64,000 nt of DNA from Erysipelotrichaceae bacterium OPF54 (GTDB lineage: Bacteria > Bacillota_I > Bacilli_A > Erysipelotrichales > Erysipelotrichaceae): assembly GCA_022834735.1 (NCBI GenBank), contig BQKD01000001.1:2023659-2087658 (forward strand), in the 5' to 3' direction. The notes beneath the pieces are model-generated. The model saw only the letters and a list, made by a program, of their open reading frames with translations, had not been told where the DNA came from and ran no database searches. Positions 36,509 to 44,039 of this stretch are shown here, one piece after another (position 1 is the stretch's first letter; each line of letters starts with the position of its first letter). A program made the translations under genes and the position numbers.

Positions 36509-37255
36509 GATAAAAGACCACGGGATGACATGGTCGATCGAAATATCGTTTTCCTCTAACACCTGCCCGGTATAGAAATCGATGATATTCCCGTCCTTCA
36601 TCTGCGAAAGCAGGATATTTTTGAACTTCGTTAAATTGTTCCTGCGTATCTTCGCGTCAGAAATTCCTTTCACTTTTAGTGCGATCTTTGGCGCACTGTT
36701 GAATTTTTCCAGCAGCTGGGCCCACTTGTAGTTGAGCAGCTGCGATAGGATGAACGCATATTCTTTGAGCTGGACGATTTCATCGGCAGAAAAGGTAACG
36801 GTCATCTGATCAAGATCGAGCCGGTAAATATCATGCTCTTCCTTGTTCACTTTTTTGAACCGCCACGAAACATCGTGTTTCAAGGTTTTCGCGATTTTCG
36901 CAATGCGTTTCGAATAAAAGGAAGGATCGGTCATCAGATCTTCCTGTGCCCGATCGAACCATACCGGAATATTGGACTTGCGTTTATTCTTGACAAACTC
37001 GATACATTTTTCCGTTTCCTGCACCACGACCGGCTTCTTTCCCGGACTTTGTTTCAGATTGAAAAAATACGTCTGATTCCAGTAGTATTTGAGCATTTTT
37101 TCTGCAATTGCCACAAACGGGATCACCAGTTCGCAGTCTTCTTCCTTGTGTTCATAGATGATTTCGATCAGCGCTCTTCCCCAGGCCAGTTTATATGTAT
37201 TATCATTGTTCATGTTCTCGATGATATCGAGCCATAAATTGATATAATCAGTCAT
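36509..37255 (-). pseudogene. HNH endonuclease-type gene, N-terminal part
   Basis: 249 codons run from ATG 37255 to the element joint and end DISIDHVIPWSFI, the core of an HNH motif (YTGQ...DHVIPWSF). With 33256-33468 the gene makes a 319-aa protein with a long helical N-terminal part of unknown role (MTDYINLWLDIIENMNNDN start). It overlaps the upstream MazG-like gene by 8 bases, and such pairs often belong to defence or mobile islands. At present it is disrupted. Confidence 0.85.
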
Positions 37256-37592
37256 CGCTTTCCTCGATCACACATTCCAGCAGGATCCTCTTTTCGAATT
37301 TGCCGTTCCTCTTTGCTTTTTGATGTTTGACCGCCAGCACCTCTTTTGGAGAAATCCCGTTTGCGTCCTGCAGCGCTTCGACCACTTCCAGAACATCGGC
37401 CAGTTCCTTGATCAGTTCATCTTTTGATTCAGCACTACGCACTTCTCTCGCTTCTTCTATAAGCTTTTCTTTAAGATAGAAATTATAATCTTTTTCATTC
37501 AGGATATGGGTTCTGCATGTTTTGTGATCTGCTTGTATGATTGCAGGGATATTATCGCGCACTAGCTTATCATAAATCGTACATGTTTCCAT
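37248..37592 (-). CDS. MazG/PRA-PH-like nucleotide pyrophosphohydrolase
   Basis: The 114-aa all-alpha protein has the EExxE...ExxD metal site in LIEEAREV and ELADVLEVVEAL (about residues 45-70), and starts METCTIYDKLVRDNIP, typical of phosphoribosyl-ATP pyrophosphohydrolase-like house-cleaning proteins often found in phages and islands. It is followed with overlap by the broken HNH gene. No his operon is nearby, so a nucleotide-cleaning role is more likely than histidine synthesis. Confidence 0.75.
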   Translation of the reverse strand: METCTIYDKLVRDNIPAIIQADHKTCRTHILNEKDYNFYLKEKLIEEAREVRSAESKDELIKELADVLEVVEALQDANGISPKEVLAVKHQKAKRNGKFEKRILLECVIEESDD

Positions 37593-37679
37593 ATGCAGTT
37601 TCTCCTTTCATGCGTCGTTATAATCAGTTAACTTCATTTTGCCAATAAGGAATTATATATTCAAGCGTTTGTAATTTTT

Positions 37680-37865
37680 TTAGATCCAATACCGTTTATA
37701 CTCTGACTCAGGCAATCTCTCGCTCCATTCCAGAAGCTCCTTTAAAAGCTGTTCCTTTTCTTCAATTGACTTGATTGGACGTGTCCAGTTTCCGTTGGCA
37801 GCATAGTAGTCGTTTCCAGGAATCGGCTCTGAAAATCGATAATGCTTTTTAAAATAAAGCTGCAT
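37680..37865 (-). CDS. Small hypothetical protein, 61 aa
   Basis: Starts MQLYFKKHYRFSEPIPGND behind GAAGGAAGATCG and ends in an acidic helical part. No family is recognised. A longer frame to 38018 exists, but the ribosome site favours this start. Confidence 0.5.
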   Translation of the reverse strand: MQLYFKKHYRFSEPIPGNDYYAANGNWTRPIKSIEEKEQLLKELLEWSERLPESEYKRYWI

Positions 37866-37959
37866 AGACGATCTTCCTTCTTCCGGATGACTTTCGCATG
37901 AACCGCAAGTTTGATATTCTATTAAATTCAAATTACAAACGATTAGAAAGTATTTCAAT

Positions 37960-38172
37960 CTATTCCAACATACCAAACATTTCCTGATATACAAATTCAT
38001 CCATCGTATAATCTTCAAAATCTGTTAGATCAAATTTAAATTCTTCTCCTTTGTTCAACATATATATGCAATTTTCGTAATGATTTTTCAATGAATCTGT
38101 TTTTGCCGAAGACTTTTGCCAACACATCCAGAACAAACGAAGTGTCACTGTTTTATTTAAACTGTCATTCAA
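37960..38172 (-). CDS. Small hypothetical protein, 70 aa
   Basis: Starts at TTG and overlaps the next upstream small frame (TTGAATGA). The tail KFDLTDFEDYTMDEFVYQEM is acidic. No family is recognised and no strong ribosome site is seen; it could be a remnant. Confidence 0.3.
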   Translation of the reverse strand: MNDSLNKTVTLRLFWMCWQKSSAKTDSLKNHYENCIYMLNKGEEFKFDLTDFEDYTMDEFVYQEMFGMLE

Positions 38173-38359
38173 TTACTGACACTTCATGCTTTATTGCCCC
38201 ATTTTTGGAAATTTCGCTATTCGCGAATCTATAACTTATGCAGTCGATACTGAAATTTTCTTTATACAATATTTGTTGCTTTTTTTGAAATTCCCTTATA
38301 TGAAAACATTGAAAAAATGAGTCGCGCAGCGATTTGATTGTTTCTATGCTTACATACAA
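38165..38359 (-). CDS. Small hypothetical protein, 64 aa
   Basis: Frame MYVSIETIKSLRDSFFQCFH; overlaps the 70-aa frame by 8 bases, suggesting coupling or a broken longer gene. Not recognised. Confidence 0.28.
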   Translation of the reverse strand: MYVSIETIKSLRDSFFQCFHIREFQKKQQILYKENFSIDCISYRFANSEISKNGAIKHEVSVIE

Positions 38360-38980
38360 AAATTGCTTACTTTTCAGAAACGATCAAACACCGAACAAAC
38401 GACCTTATGAAACTAGCAAAAGAATAGAATGAGCACAAAATCAGCGACACAAAAATGCCGACGATGAGTTAATTTGTTTTGTGCGAATATCCAGTTTTTC
38501 TTCCCGAAATTACATGTTACCCGAAAACCACTCTTGTATTGGATGCTCTTTTTTGGCTGTCGAAAAATTGTCGCAAGACAATGTGAACATTGACAAGTTT
38601 ATTTACACTTCACTAAGTACTTCGAGTGTATAGGATTTACGATTCAACACTAACCATTCACGTATGGTATCTTAGGCAAGGAACTTCGTACATTGGCATG
38701 TACGATTCGCTACGCTCAATACTTCGTTTTATTATTCAGAATTACAATACTTATTCTAATCACAAGCAGAGATTCAATCATCGATAGTAAGATCAAGCAC
38801 ATTCCACGCTACGAATCGTTCAGTAATAGGGAGGTTAAAGAAGTACGTCCAGAACAGTCAAAGTTCACACTATATTTCGTATTTCGATTTATCGAAATAT
38901 AGTGTGAAAAAATTTCAACAAAAAAACTGTTAAAAATTGGATTATGTTACAATGAAAACAACAAGATAGGAGAAATGATT
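38360..38980. other. Gene-free AT-rich stretch
   Basis: About 600 bases with no convincing gene on either strand. It holds one long perfect inverted repeat (38864-38908) and, at its right edge, the AGGAGAAATG ribosome site of the zinc-ribbon gene. Otherwise nothing is seen. Confidence 0.6.
38864..38908. repeat. 16-bp perfect inverted repeat
   Basis: TTCACACTATATTTCG pairs with CGAAATATAGTGTGAA around a 13-base loop that itself contains ATTTCGATTTAT. It is followed by A-rich, not T-rich, sequence on the plus strand, so it is not a clear terminator. Confidence 0.8.
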
Positions 38981-39862
38981 ATGGCGTTAATTAAGTGCCC
39001 TGAATGTCATCAGGAAGTGAGCGACAAAGCGAAGACATGCCCTCATTGTGGCAATCCGATGAAGAAGGTTTCCCTGCCTGATTTATCAAACCTCAAAAAG
39101 AAACCATCCAAAAATTTCATCATCGTCGGCCTTGTCATAGCTGCAGTCATCGTAGCAGTATTTGGTTTTACCTTATTAAGCAACAGAGATCCTTATGATC
39201 GGCTTGCAAAACGAGTAGAAGAAATCCAGAAAGATCCTGCCCTGGCAGATGCTGATCAGATTCAATCCGACATTGAGCTGATGACGCAGGTTATCCATCA
39301 ATGGAGCGAAGAGTCATCTGGCATCGTAAACGACATTATAATGGTGTGGGAAGATGCAGACCGCATCAACGCGAATGCAGAACCTGCGAACAAATCTTTT
39401 ACCGACGAATATATTAACGGAGCAACAAATGAAAATGAAGCGATTTCAAAATTTAAAAATTCTGAAAAATTTAAACGGTATAAAGAAAAATCTGATAAGA
39501 TCGATTCCAATCTTACAATAATCAATCAATACAAGAATGATTCAGTATCTCAGGGAAATTACATACCCGAAGATTTAATCAACTTGTCCGATTCCGCATC
39601 ATGGTATTATGTTGAAACAGGCCATTTGTATAATTTAGCAACCAAAGATCTTGGTTCCACTACACCATACTCATCATATACGCCCAAGTTTTCAAAAACG
39701 GATGGCACGAGAGATTTATACCCTGACTTTTTAGCAAAAAATAAGAATCGAATTAATCTTGCTGATTATTGTGCGATGGTTGATTTTACTGAAGGGAACA
39801 TTAATTACTCATATGATAAAGTGAACGAAAGAATGGATATCGTAGATAAGCAGAAGCAATAA
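38981..39862 (+). CDS. Zinc-ribbon membrane protein, function unknown
   Basis: The 293-aa protein starts MALIKCPECHQEVSDKAKTC with a four-cysteine zinc ribbon (CPEC...CPHC), then one membrane helix (FIIVGLVIAAVIVAVFGFTL, about residues 46-65), then an outside helical and acidic domain. The layout of ribbon, helix and extracellular domain is common in Bacillota and of unknown function. The start at 38981 is favoured by AGGAGAAATG. Confidence 0.75.
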   Translation: MALIKCPECHQEVSDKAKTCPHCGNPMKKVSLPDLSNLKKKPSKNFIIVGLVIAAVIVAVFGFTLLSNRDPYDRLAKRVEEIQKDPALADADQIQSDIELMTQVIHQWSEESSGIVNDIIMVWEDADRINANAEPANKSFTDEYINGATNENEAISKFKNSEKFKRYKEKSDKIDSNLTIINQYKNDSVSQGNYIPEDLINLSDSASWYYVETGHLYNLATKDLGSTTPYSSYTPKFSKTDGTRDLYPDFLAKNKNRINLADYCAMVDFTEGNINYSYDKVNERMDIVDKQKQ

Positions 39863-39955
39863 ATGCTTCTGCATTTTTTATTTGCAACGATAATCGTATA
39901 ACTAATTACCGTCGAAAAACTCGTATGATATAATGGGCACACTAAGAGGAAGATG

Positions 39956-39962
39956 ATATGAA
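39956..39962 (+). repeat. Left 7-bp target duplication of transposon copy B
   Basis: ATATGAA, repeated at 43284-43290. It contains the start codon of the interrupted TnpB gene. Confidence 0.9.
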
Positions 39963-40004
39963 TGTAGAGCGTCGTCCTGCTATCCTCGCTTATTTATAAA
40001 GACA

Positions 40005-40058
40005 AGCAGAATAAATTCATCATCGATCATTTCACGATGAATTTATTCTGCTTTTTTT
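40005..40058 (+). terminator. Terminator at the transposon left end, copy B
   Basis: 17-bp perfect stem AGCAGAATAAATTCATC / GATGAATTTATTCTGCT, 14-base loop, then seven T. It lies between the terminus and the first transposon gene and would stop transcripts coming from the host. Confidence 0.8.
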
Positions 40059-40087
40059 CGTCACATTATTTTCATTTTATGAGATGA

Positions 40088-40714
40088 TTGACATGGAAAG
40101 GTGTTAGGCGCAAAAAAAGAGAGAGCCCTAATTGTTTTGCGAACAAACTCTCTCCCGTCCTAACGAACAATTTTATGATAATCAATTTTTCGGCTTTCGA
40201 CAACCCTTTTTCGCATGATTTATCCTGCCCGTCCTGCGGGGCGCGCGGCCAGATGCTCGATTACTCATCCTACTCCCGTTTCTGCCTCTCTCCTTCCAAT
40301 CCGACAAAACGCTTACGGGTTCGTGTCGTTTTTTGTCCTTCCTGCGGCTCCTATCATACCATACTCCCTTATGATGCCCGTCCGTTTTCTTCGTTTTCCT
40401 ATCCTTTTATTTTTGAAGTGCTCTTTCAGTACTGCTGCGGACCTTGTGCCGGCAACAAGTCGAGAACGGCTGCGCTTTTTGATATTTCCAGAACGACCCT
40501 GCGCCGATGGATCGACCGCTATTCCTCTCTGCTTTTCCTCTCCTGTATCATGATCCGCGATCTTGACCGTAGCCCGTATGATCTTCTTGCTCATATCCGT
40601 TCTTCTATGCATGCCTTTCTGAAGAGTTTTCTTCGTTTTCATGAATGCGCCTATTTTTCGCCTCACACTATTTTATCTGCACCCTTTGTCTATGGTCTTT
40701 TTTCTCCTTCCTGA
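40088..40714 (+). CDS. Zinc-ribbon/HTH protein (DUF6431-like), copy B
   Basis: Identical to the protein at 5111-5737: two CPSCG knuckles, a CCGPCAG turn and a helix-turn-helix (SRTAALFDISRTTLRRW). The start is uncertain: the TTG at 40088 lacks a clear ribosome site. First gene of the transposon, followed by the transposase 65 bases on. Confidence 0.65.
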   Translation: MTWKGVRRKKRESPNCFANKLSPVLTNNFMIINFSAFDNPFSHDLSCPSCGARGQMLDYSSYSRFCLSPSNPTKRLRVRVVFCPSCGSYHTILPYDARPFSSFSYPFIFEVLFQYCCGPCAGNKSRTAALFDISRTTLRRWIDRYSSLLFLSCIMIRDLDRSPYDLLAHIRSSMHAFLKSFLRFHECAYFSPHTILSAPFVYGLFSPS

Positions 40715-40779
40715 ATCATTTGTCCGTCGCTTTCCTCTTTTTAGCCCGGTACAGTAATCTCAAAGGAGGATTCTGCTTT

Positions 40780-42015
40780 ATGGATCAAACCGACAAGGAA
40801 AAAATCGCTTTATGGAAATTCGGGATCATCGCTCCTGTCATTTCCGGCACTCATCCTTTTTCGACAAACCGTCAGTTTTACCGTCATCTTGCCGAAAAAG
40901 AATTCGAAAACCCGGTCTCCGGTGTCAAAAAATCATTTTCATGGCAGACTTTCGCTCACTGGGCCTATGAATACCGTTCCGGCGGATTCGATGGACTGAT
41001 TTCCCGTCCCAGGAGCGACAAGGGGACTTCCCGAACTCTGAGTCCCGAGGCGCAGGAACGCATCATCGCTCTGCGCCGGCAGTATCCGCGCATCATCAAT
41101 ACGGTCCTGCGTGCGCGGCTCATCGAAGAAGGGTTTATCCCGGCCCGCGTTTCCCAGTCCACGATCGATCGTTTCGTGCGTTCTCTGCCTCAGAGCCGTC
41201 TCGAACCGATCCATCAGGGAAAAGAGCGCAGAGCGTTCGAGAAAGAATTTGCCAACCAGGTCTGGCAGGCCGATACATCCTATCTATACAGGCTGGCCGG
41301 ACACAGGCTGTATCTGGTTTCTATCCTGGATGACGCATCCCGGATGATCGTGGGCTGGGGAATCTTTGAAGCCGATACGGCCGTCAACTTTCAGAAGATC
41401 CTGAAGAACGCGGTCATGACTTACGGGATCCCGTCTGTACTGTATGTAGACAATGGTTCGCCTTATGACAACCACCAGCTGAATATGATCTGTGCAAGAC
41501 TGGGGGTCGCCCTGGTGCATGCGCCGGTGCGGGACGGAAGCGCGAAAGGAAAACAGGAGCGCGCATTCCGAACGTTCAAGGACCACTGGCTGCGCTGTTC
41601 GGACTGGAATGCCTATCAGACGATCGAAGAGGTCCGGGAATCTTTCGGGGACTATCTTCAGAAATACATCAACTGCCAACACGCTTCGCTGAAAGATATG
41701 ACGCCGCGCCAGCGCTATCTGAAGGATGCACAGCGGTTCCGCTTCCTTCCTGACGAAGCGGTGGAACAGTATTTCCTGCATACGTACGAAAGAAAGGTGA
41801 GGACCGATTCGACACTCGTGATCGACGGGATCAGCTACGAGGTGCCGGCCGAATACATGCGCGAGACAGTAAAGGTGAAGATGGATCCCGAAGACAGGAG
41901 AAAGGCCTGGCTGCTAGGGATGGACGGAAAGCTGATCCCGATCCGGACGGTCGACAAGGTGGAGAACAGCCGGATCAGAAGAAGGCAGCACATGCGCTTC
42001 AGAGAGGAGGAGTAA
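40780..42015 (+). CDS. DDE transposase/integrase, copy B
   Basis: 411 aa, identical to 3810-5045, with D165, D224 and E260 in D,D(35)E spacing. AAAGGAGG (40762-40769) sets the start. The last codons contain the ribosome site of the ATPase gene. Confidence 0.9.
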   Translation: MDQTDKEKIALWKFGIIAPVISGTHPFSTNRQFYRHLAEKEFENPVSGVKKSFSWQTFAHWAYEYRSGGFDGLISRPRSDKGTSRTLSPEAQERIIALRRQYPRIINTVLRARLIEEGFIPARVSQSTIDRFVRSLPQSRLEPIHQGKERRAFEKEFANQVWQADTSYLYRLAGHRLYLVSILDDASRMIVGWGIFEADTAVNFQKILKNAVMTYGIPSVLYVDNGSPYDNHQLNMICARLGVALVHAPVRDGSAKGKQERAFRTFKDHWLRCSDWNAYQTIEEVRESFGDYLQKYINCQHASLKDMTPRQRYLKDAQRFRFLPDEAVEQYFLHTYERKVRTDSTLVIDGISYEVPAEYMRETVKVKMDPEDRRKAWLLGMDGKLIPIRTVDKVENSRIRRRQHMRFREEE

Positions 42016-42016
42016 T

Positions 42017-42823
42017 ATGGAAGCCAAAGTATTTTACGGACTGAAGCAGATGCCGTTCGAGAAAGAAACGAAATATCACAAATTATACCGGAGCGAAGAT
42101 ACGGCGAACCTGAAAGGACGGCTGGACTACCTGAAAAAAGCGAAAGGGATCGGATTGTTCACAGGAAGTCCGGGAACAGGAAAAACATCGGCCATCCGCG
42201 AATTTGCCGGCAGTCTGAACCCGTCGCTGTACAAAGTGGTCTACATCCAGATGTCTACGGTATCGGTCATCGACTTTTACCGGCAGCTGGCCTGCGGGCT
42301 GGGGCTGGAGCCCAAATTCAGAAAGAGCGACCTGTTCCGGCAGGTACAGGAAGCCATCGAATACATGGCAAAAGAAAAGAAGTGCACGCCGGTCATCGTG
42401 ATCGACGAAGCGCAGTATCTGAGCACGAGCGTCTTCAACGATCTGACCATGCTCCTCAATTTCGAGATGGACTCGAAGAACTACTGTATCCTGATCCTGA
42501 GCGGGCAGACGAGCCTGAACACGATCCTGAAAAAGCAGGTGCATGACGCCCTGCGCCAGAGGATCGTGATCAATTATTTCATGGAAGGTCTGAAAGGAGA
42601 AGAGGCACAGGAATATGTGGATTTCTGCATGAAAGAATGCGGAAGCAGAGAAAAGGTGTTCGAAGAAGACGCGGTGCGTGCCGCATATAATATCGCAGGC
42701 GGATCAATCCGGAAACTGAACAATCTGTTGTCGAAATGCCTGATCGAAGGAGCGAACGAAGAAAAGCGGATCATCGACGCAGAGATCGTGATGAAAGCAC
42801 ATAACGAAGTAGAACTGGGGTGA
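42017..42823 (+). CDS. AAA+ transposition ATPase (TniB/ExeA-like), copy B
   Basis: 268 aa with Walker A FTGSPGTGKTSAI and Walker B VIVIDEAQ, identical to copy A. One base separates it from the transposase stop. Confidence 0.88.
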   Translation: MEAKVFYGLKQMPFEKETKYHKLYRSEDTANLKGRLDYLKKAKGIGLFTGSPGTGKTSAIREFAGSLNPSLYKVVYIQMSTVSVIDFYRQLACGLGLEPKFRKSDLFRQVQEAIEYMAKEKKCTPVIVIDEAQYLSTSVFNDLTMLLNFEMDSKNYCILILSGQTSLNTILKKQVHDALRQRIVINYFMEGLKGEEAQEYVDFCMKECGSREKVFEEDAVRAAYNIAGGSIRKLNNLLSKCLIEGANEEKRIIDAEIVMKAHNEVELG

Positions 42824-42829
42824 GAACAT

Positions 42830-43117
42830 ATGAAAGAAGATGAACGGATGTTGATCAACTGGCCGACGACGAGAAAAGTGATGATCGAACAGCTGAAAAG
42901 AGCGATGAAGATGTACGGAGCCTATAAACTGAGCAATGAAGAGCTGATGTATTTTGTAGAAAACTATATGAATAATTTTGGCCATTTATTCTTCAAGAAT
43001 GATTTCGAGATCCATCCGTCGATCAGAAAAGCGCTGGGAAAGAGGAACAGCTGGATCCTGGCATGTATAGTGGAAAGAGTATACCAGAAAGAATTCGAGA
43101 ACATAGGAAATTATTGA
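42830..43117 (+). CDS. Transposon-encoded 95-aa protein, copy B
   Basis: Identical to 2708-2995. Starts MKEDERMLINWPTTRKV behind GGGGTGAGAA. Unknown function; the constant last position suggests an accessory transposition factor. Confidence 0.7.
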   Translation: MKEDERMLINWPTTRKVMIEQLKRAMKMYGAYKLSNEELMYFVENYMNNFGHLFFKNDFEIHPSIRKALGKRNSWILACIVERVYQKEFENIGNY

Positions 43118-43121
43118 TTAA

Positions 43122-43151
43122 AAGCCGTTTTTGACAAGACGGCTTTTTTTG
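43122..43151 (+). terminator. Terminator after the transposon gene set, copy B
   Basis: AAGCCGT/ACGGCTT stem with a 10-base loop then TTTTTT. Confidence 0.78.
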
Positions 43152-43164
43152 AACAGAAAGAAAT

Positions 43165-43219
43165 AAAATAAAATGCTTCTGAAGCCAAAATAAAGCGAGG
43201 CCGGACAAAATAAAGTGCG
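43165..43219 (+). repeat. Three spaced AAAATAAA motifs near the transposon right end
   Basis: AAAATAAAATGC (43165), AAAATAAAGCGAGG (43187) and AAAATAAAGTGCG (43207) repeat at 22 and 20 bases. The left end carries one related site, AAATAAGCGAGG read inward-out (39986-39997, minus strand). Such helical-turn-spaced repeats resemble transposase binding sites of Tn7/Mu-like elements. Confidence 0.5.
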
Positions 43220-43285
43220 TTTCTCTTCCAGATGTGTATAAAAATATTTGACGTTTCCGACTAACAGAATTTGACGCGCTACAAT

Positions 43286-43975
43286 ATGAAGAAAAAAACG
43301 ATAGAAATATATCCTACGCAAAAGCAGGTATCGCAGATTGATGCAACAATCAAAGCCTGTCAAGAAGTTCGTAATTACTTTATTGATATTTACCGAGAAT
43401 GCTATAACGCAGAACATCCCATATCGTTCCCTTCTAAGAACGAATTGCGAAAAATACTAACCTACATCCGTAATAACAAGCCAATCAGTAACATGGAATT
43501 CGAAGCAAAAGGCAAGAATTCTGTGCCTAAAGAATTAAGATTAGATGCTAAAGCGTATAACACTGCAATTAAGGAAGCAATCAAAAGAGCCGAGAAAAAT
43601 TTCTATCTTAAAGACTCAACAAAAATCAGCGACTCCGAAAGTTTTTCTAAGTTGCTAAAACAATCGTCAAGAAATGCGTTAGAAACTACTGTGAATCATT
43701 TGATTTCAGAATACGTCAGGTTTGTAACCCGCAACAAAAAAGGAAGTCTTAAGGCAGGAGCGTATAGTCATCCCCGTTACAAGTACGACAAAAGAGAGTT
43801 TGCTATCGACAGATTAAATGCTGTCAAAGCGAAAAGCGGTAAACTTTTTATTCCGCAGATTCGATATATTGATTTATCCGAACCGTTTGCAGAAGAGGTA
43901 GAAATCAAGAAATGCGAAATTAAAAAACGTAAAAGAAAATATTACGCAACCTTAGAATACAAACCAAAAGAATAA
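43286..43975 (+). pseudogene. TnpB-family N-terminal fragment of a second, unrelated lineage
   Basis: The frame MKKKTIEIYPTQKQVSQIDA is the N-terminal HTH region of a TnpB/OrfB protein of a different lineage from the other two. It stops at 43975 after 229 residues, before any RuvC motif. The upstream ribosome site and promoter are on the far side of the transposon. The 3' half with the nuclease centre is missing, so the gene was truncated independently of the transposon insertion. Confidence 0.72.
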
Positions 43976-44039
43976 CCTTCGGTAAAAAAGATTAAATACC
44001 GAAATACATTAAAAGAAAGGAAAGAAAGAGGAAGAAGAT

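Larger units (their letters stand above)
39963..43283 (+). mobile_element. 3,321-bp DDE/AAA+ transposon, copy B
   Basis: Ends TGTAGAGCGTC (39963) and, inverted, TGTAGCGCGTC (43283), flanked by ATATGAA on both sides. Length and encoded proteins equal copy A, in opposite orientation. It separated the promoter and ribosome site (AAGAGGAAG at 39944-39952) of a TnpB gene from its reading frame, which resumes at 43286. Confidence 0.93.

Noticed and set aside
38693-38902. 69-aa plus-strand frame
   Set aside because: Runs through the long inverted repeat, has no ribosome site and no recognisable features.
43271-43285. TTG start for the TnpB fragment inside the transposon end
   Set aside because: The target duplication contains the original ATG at 43286, and the five added residues come from the transposon terminus.
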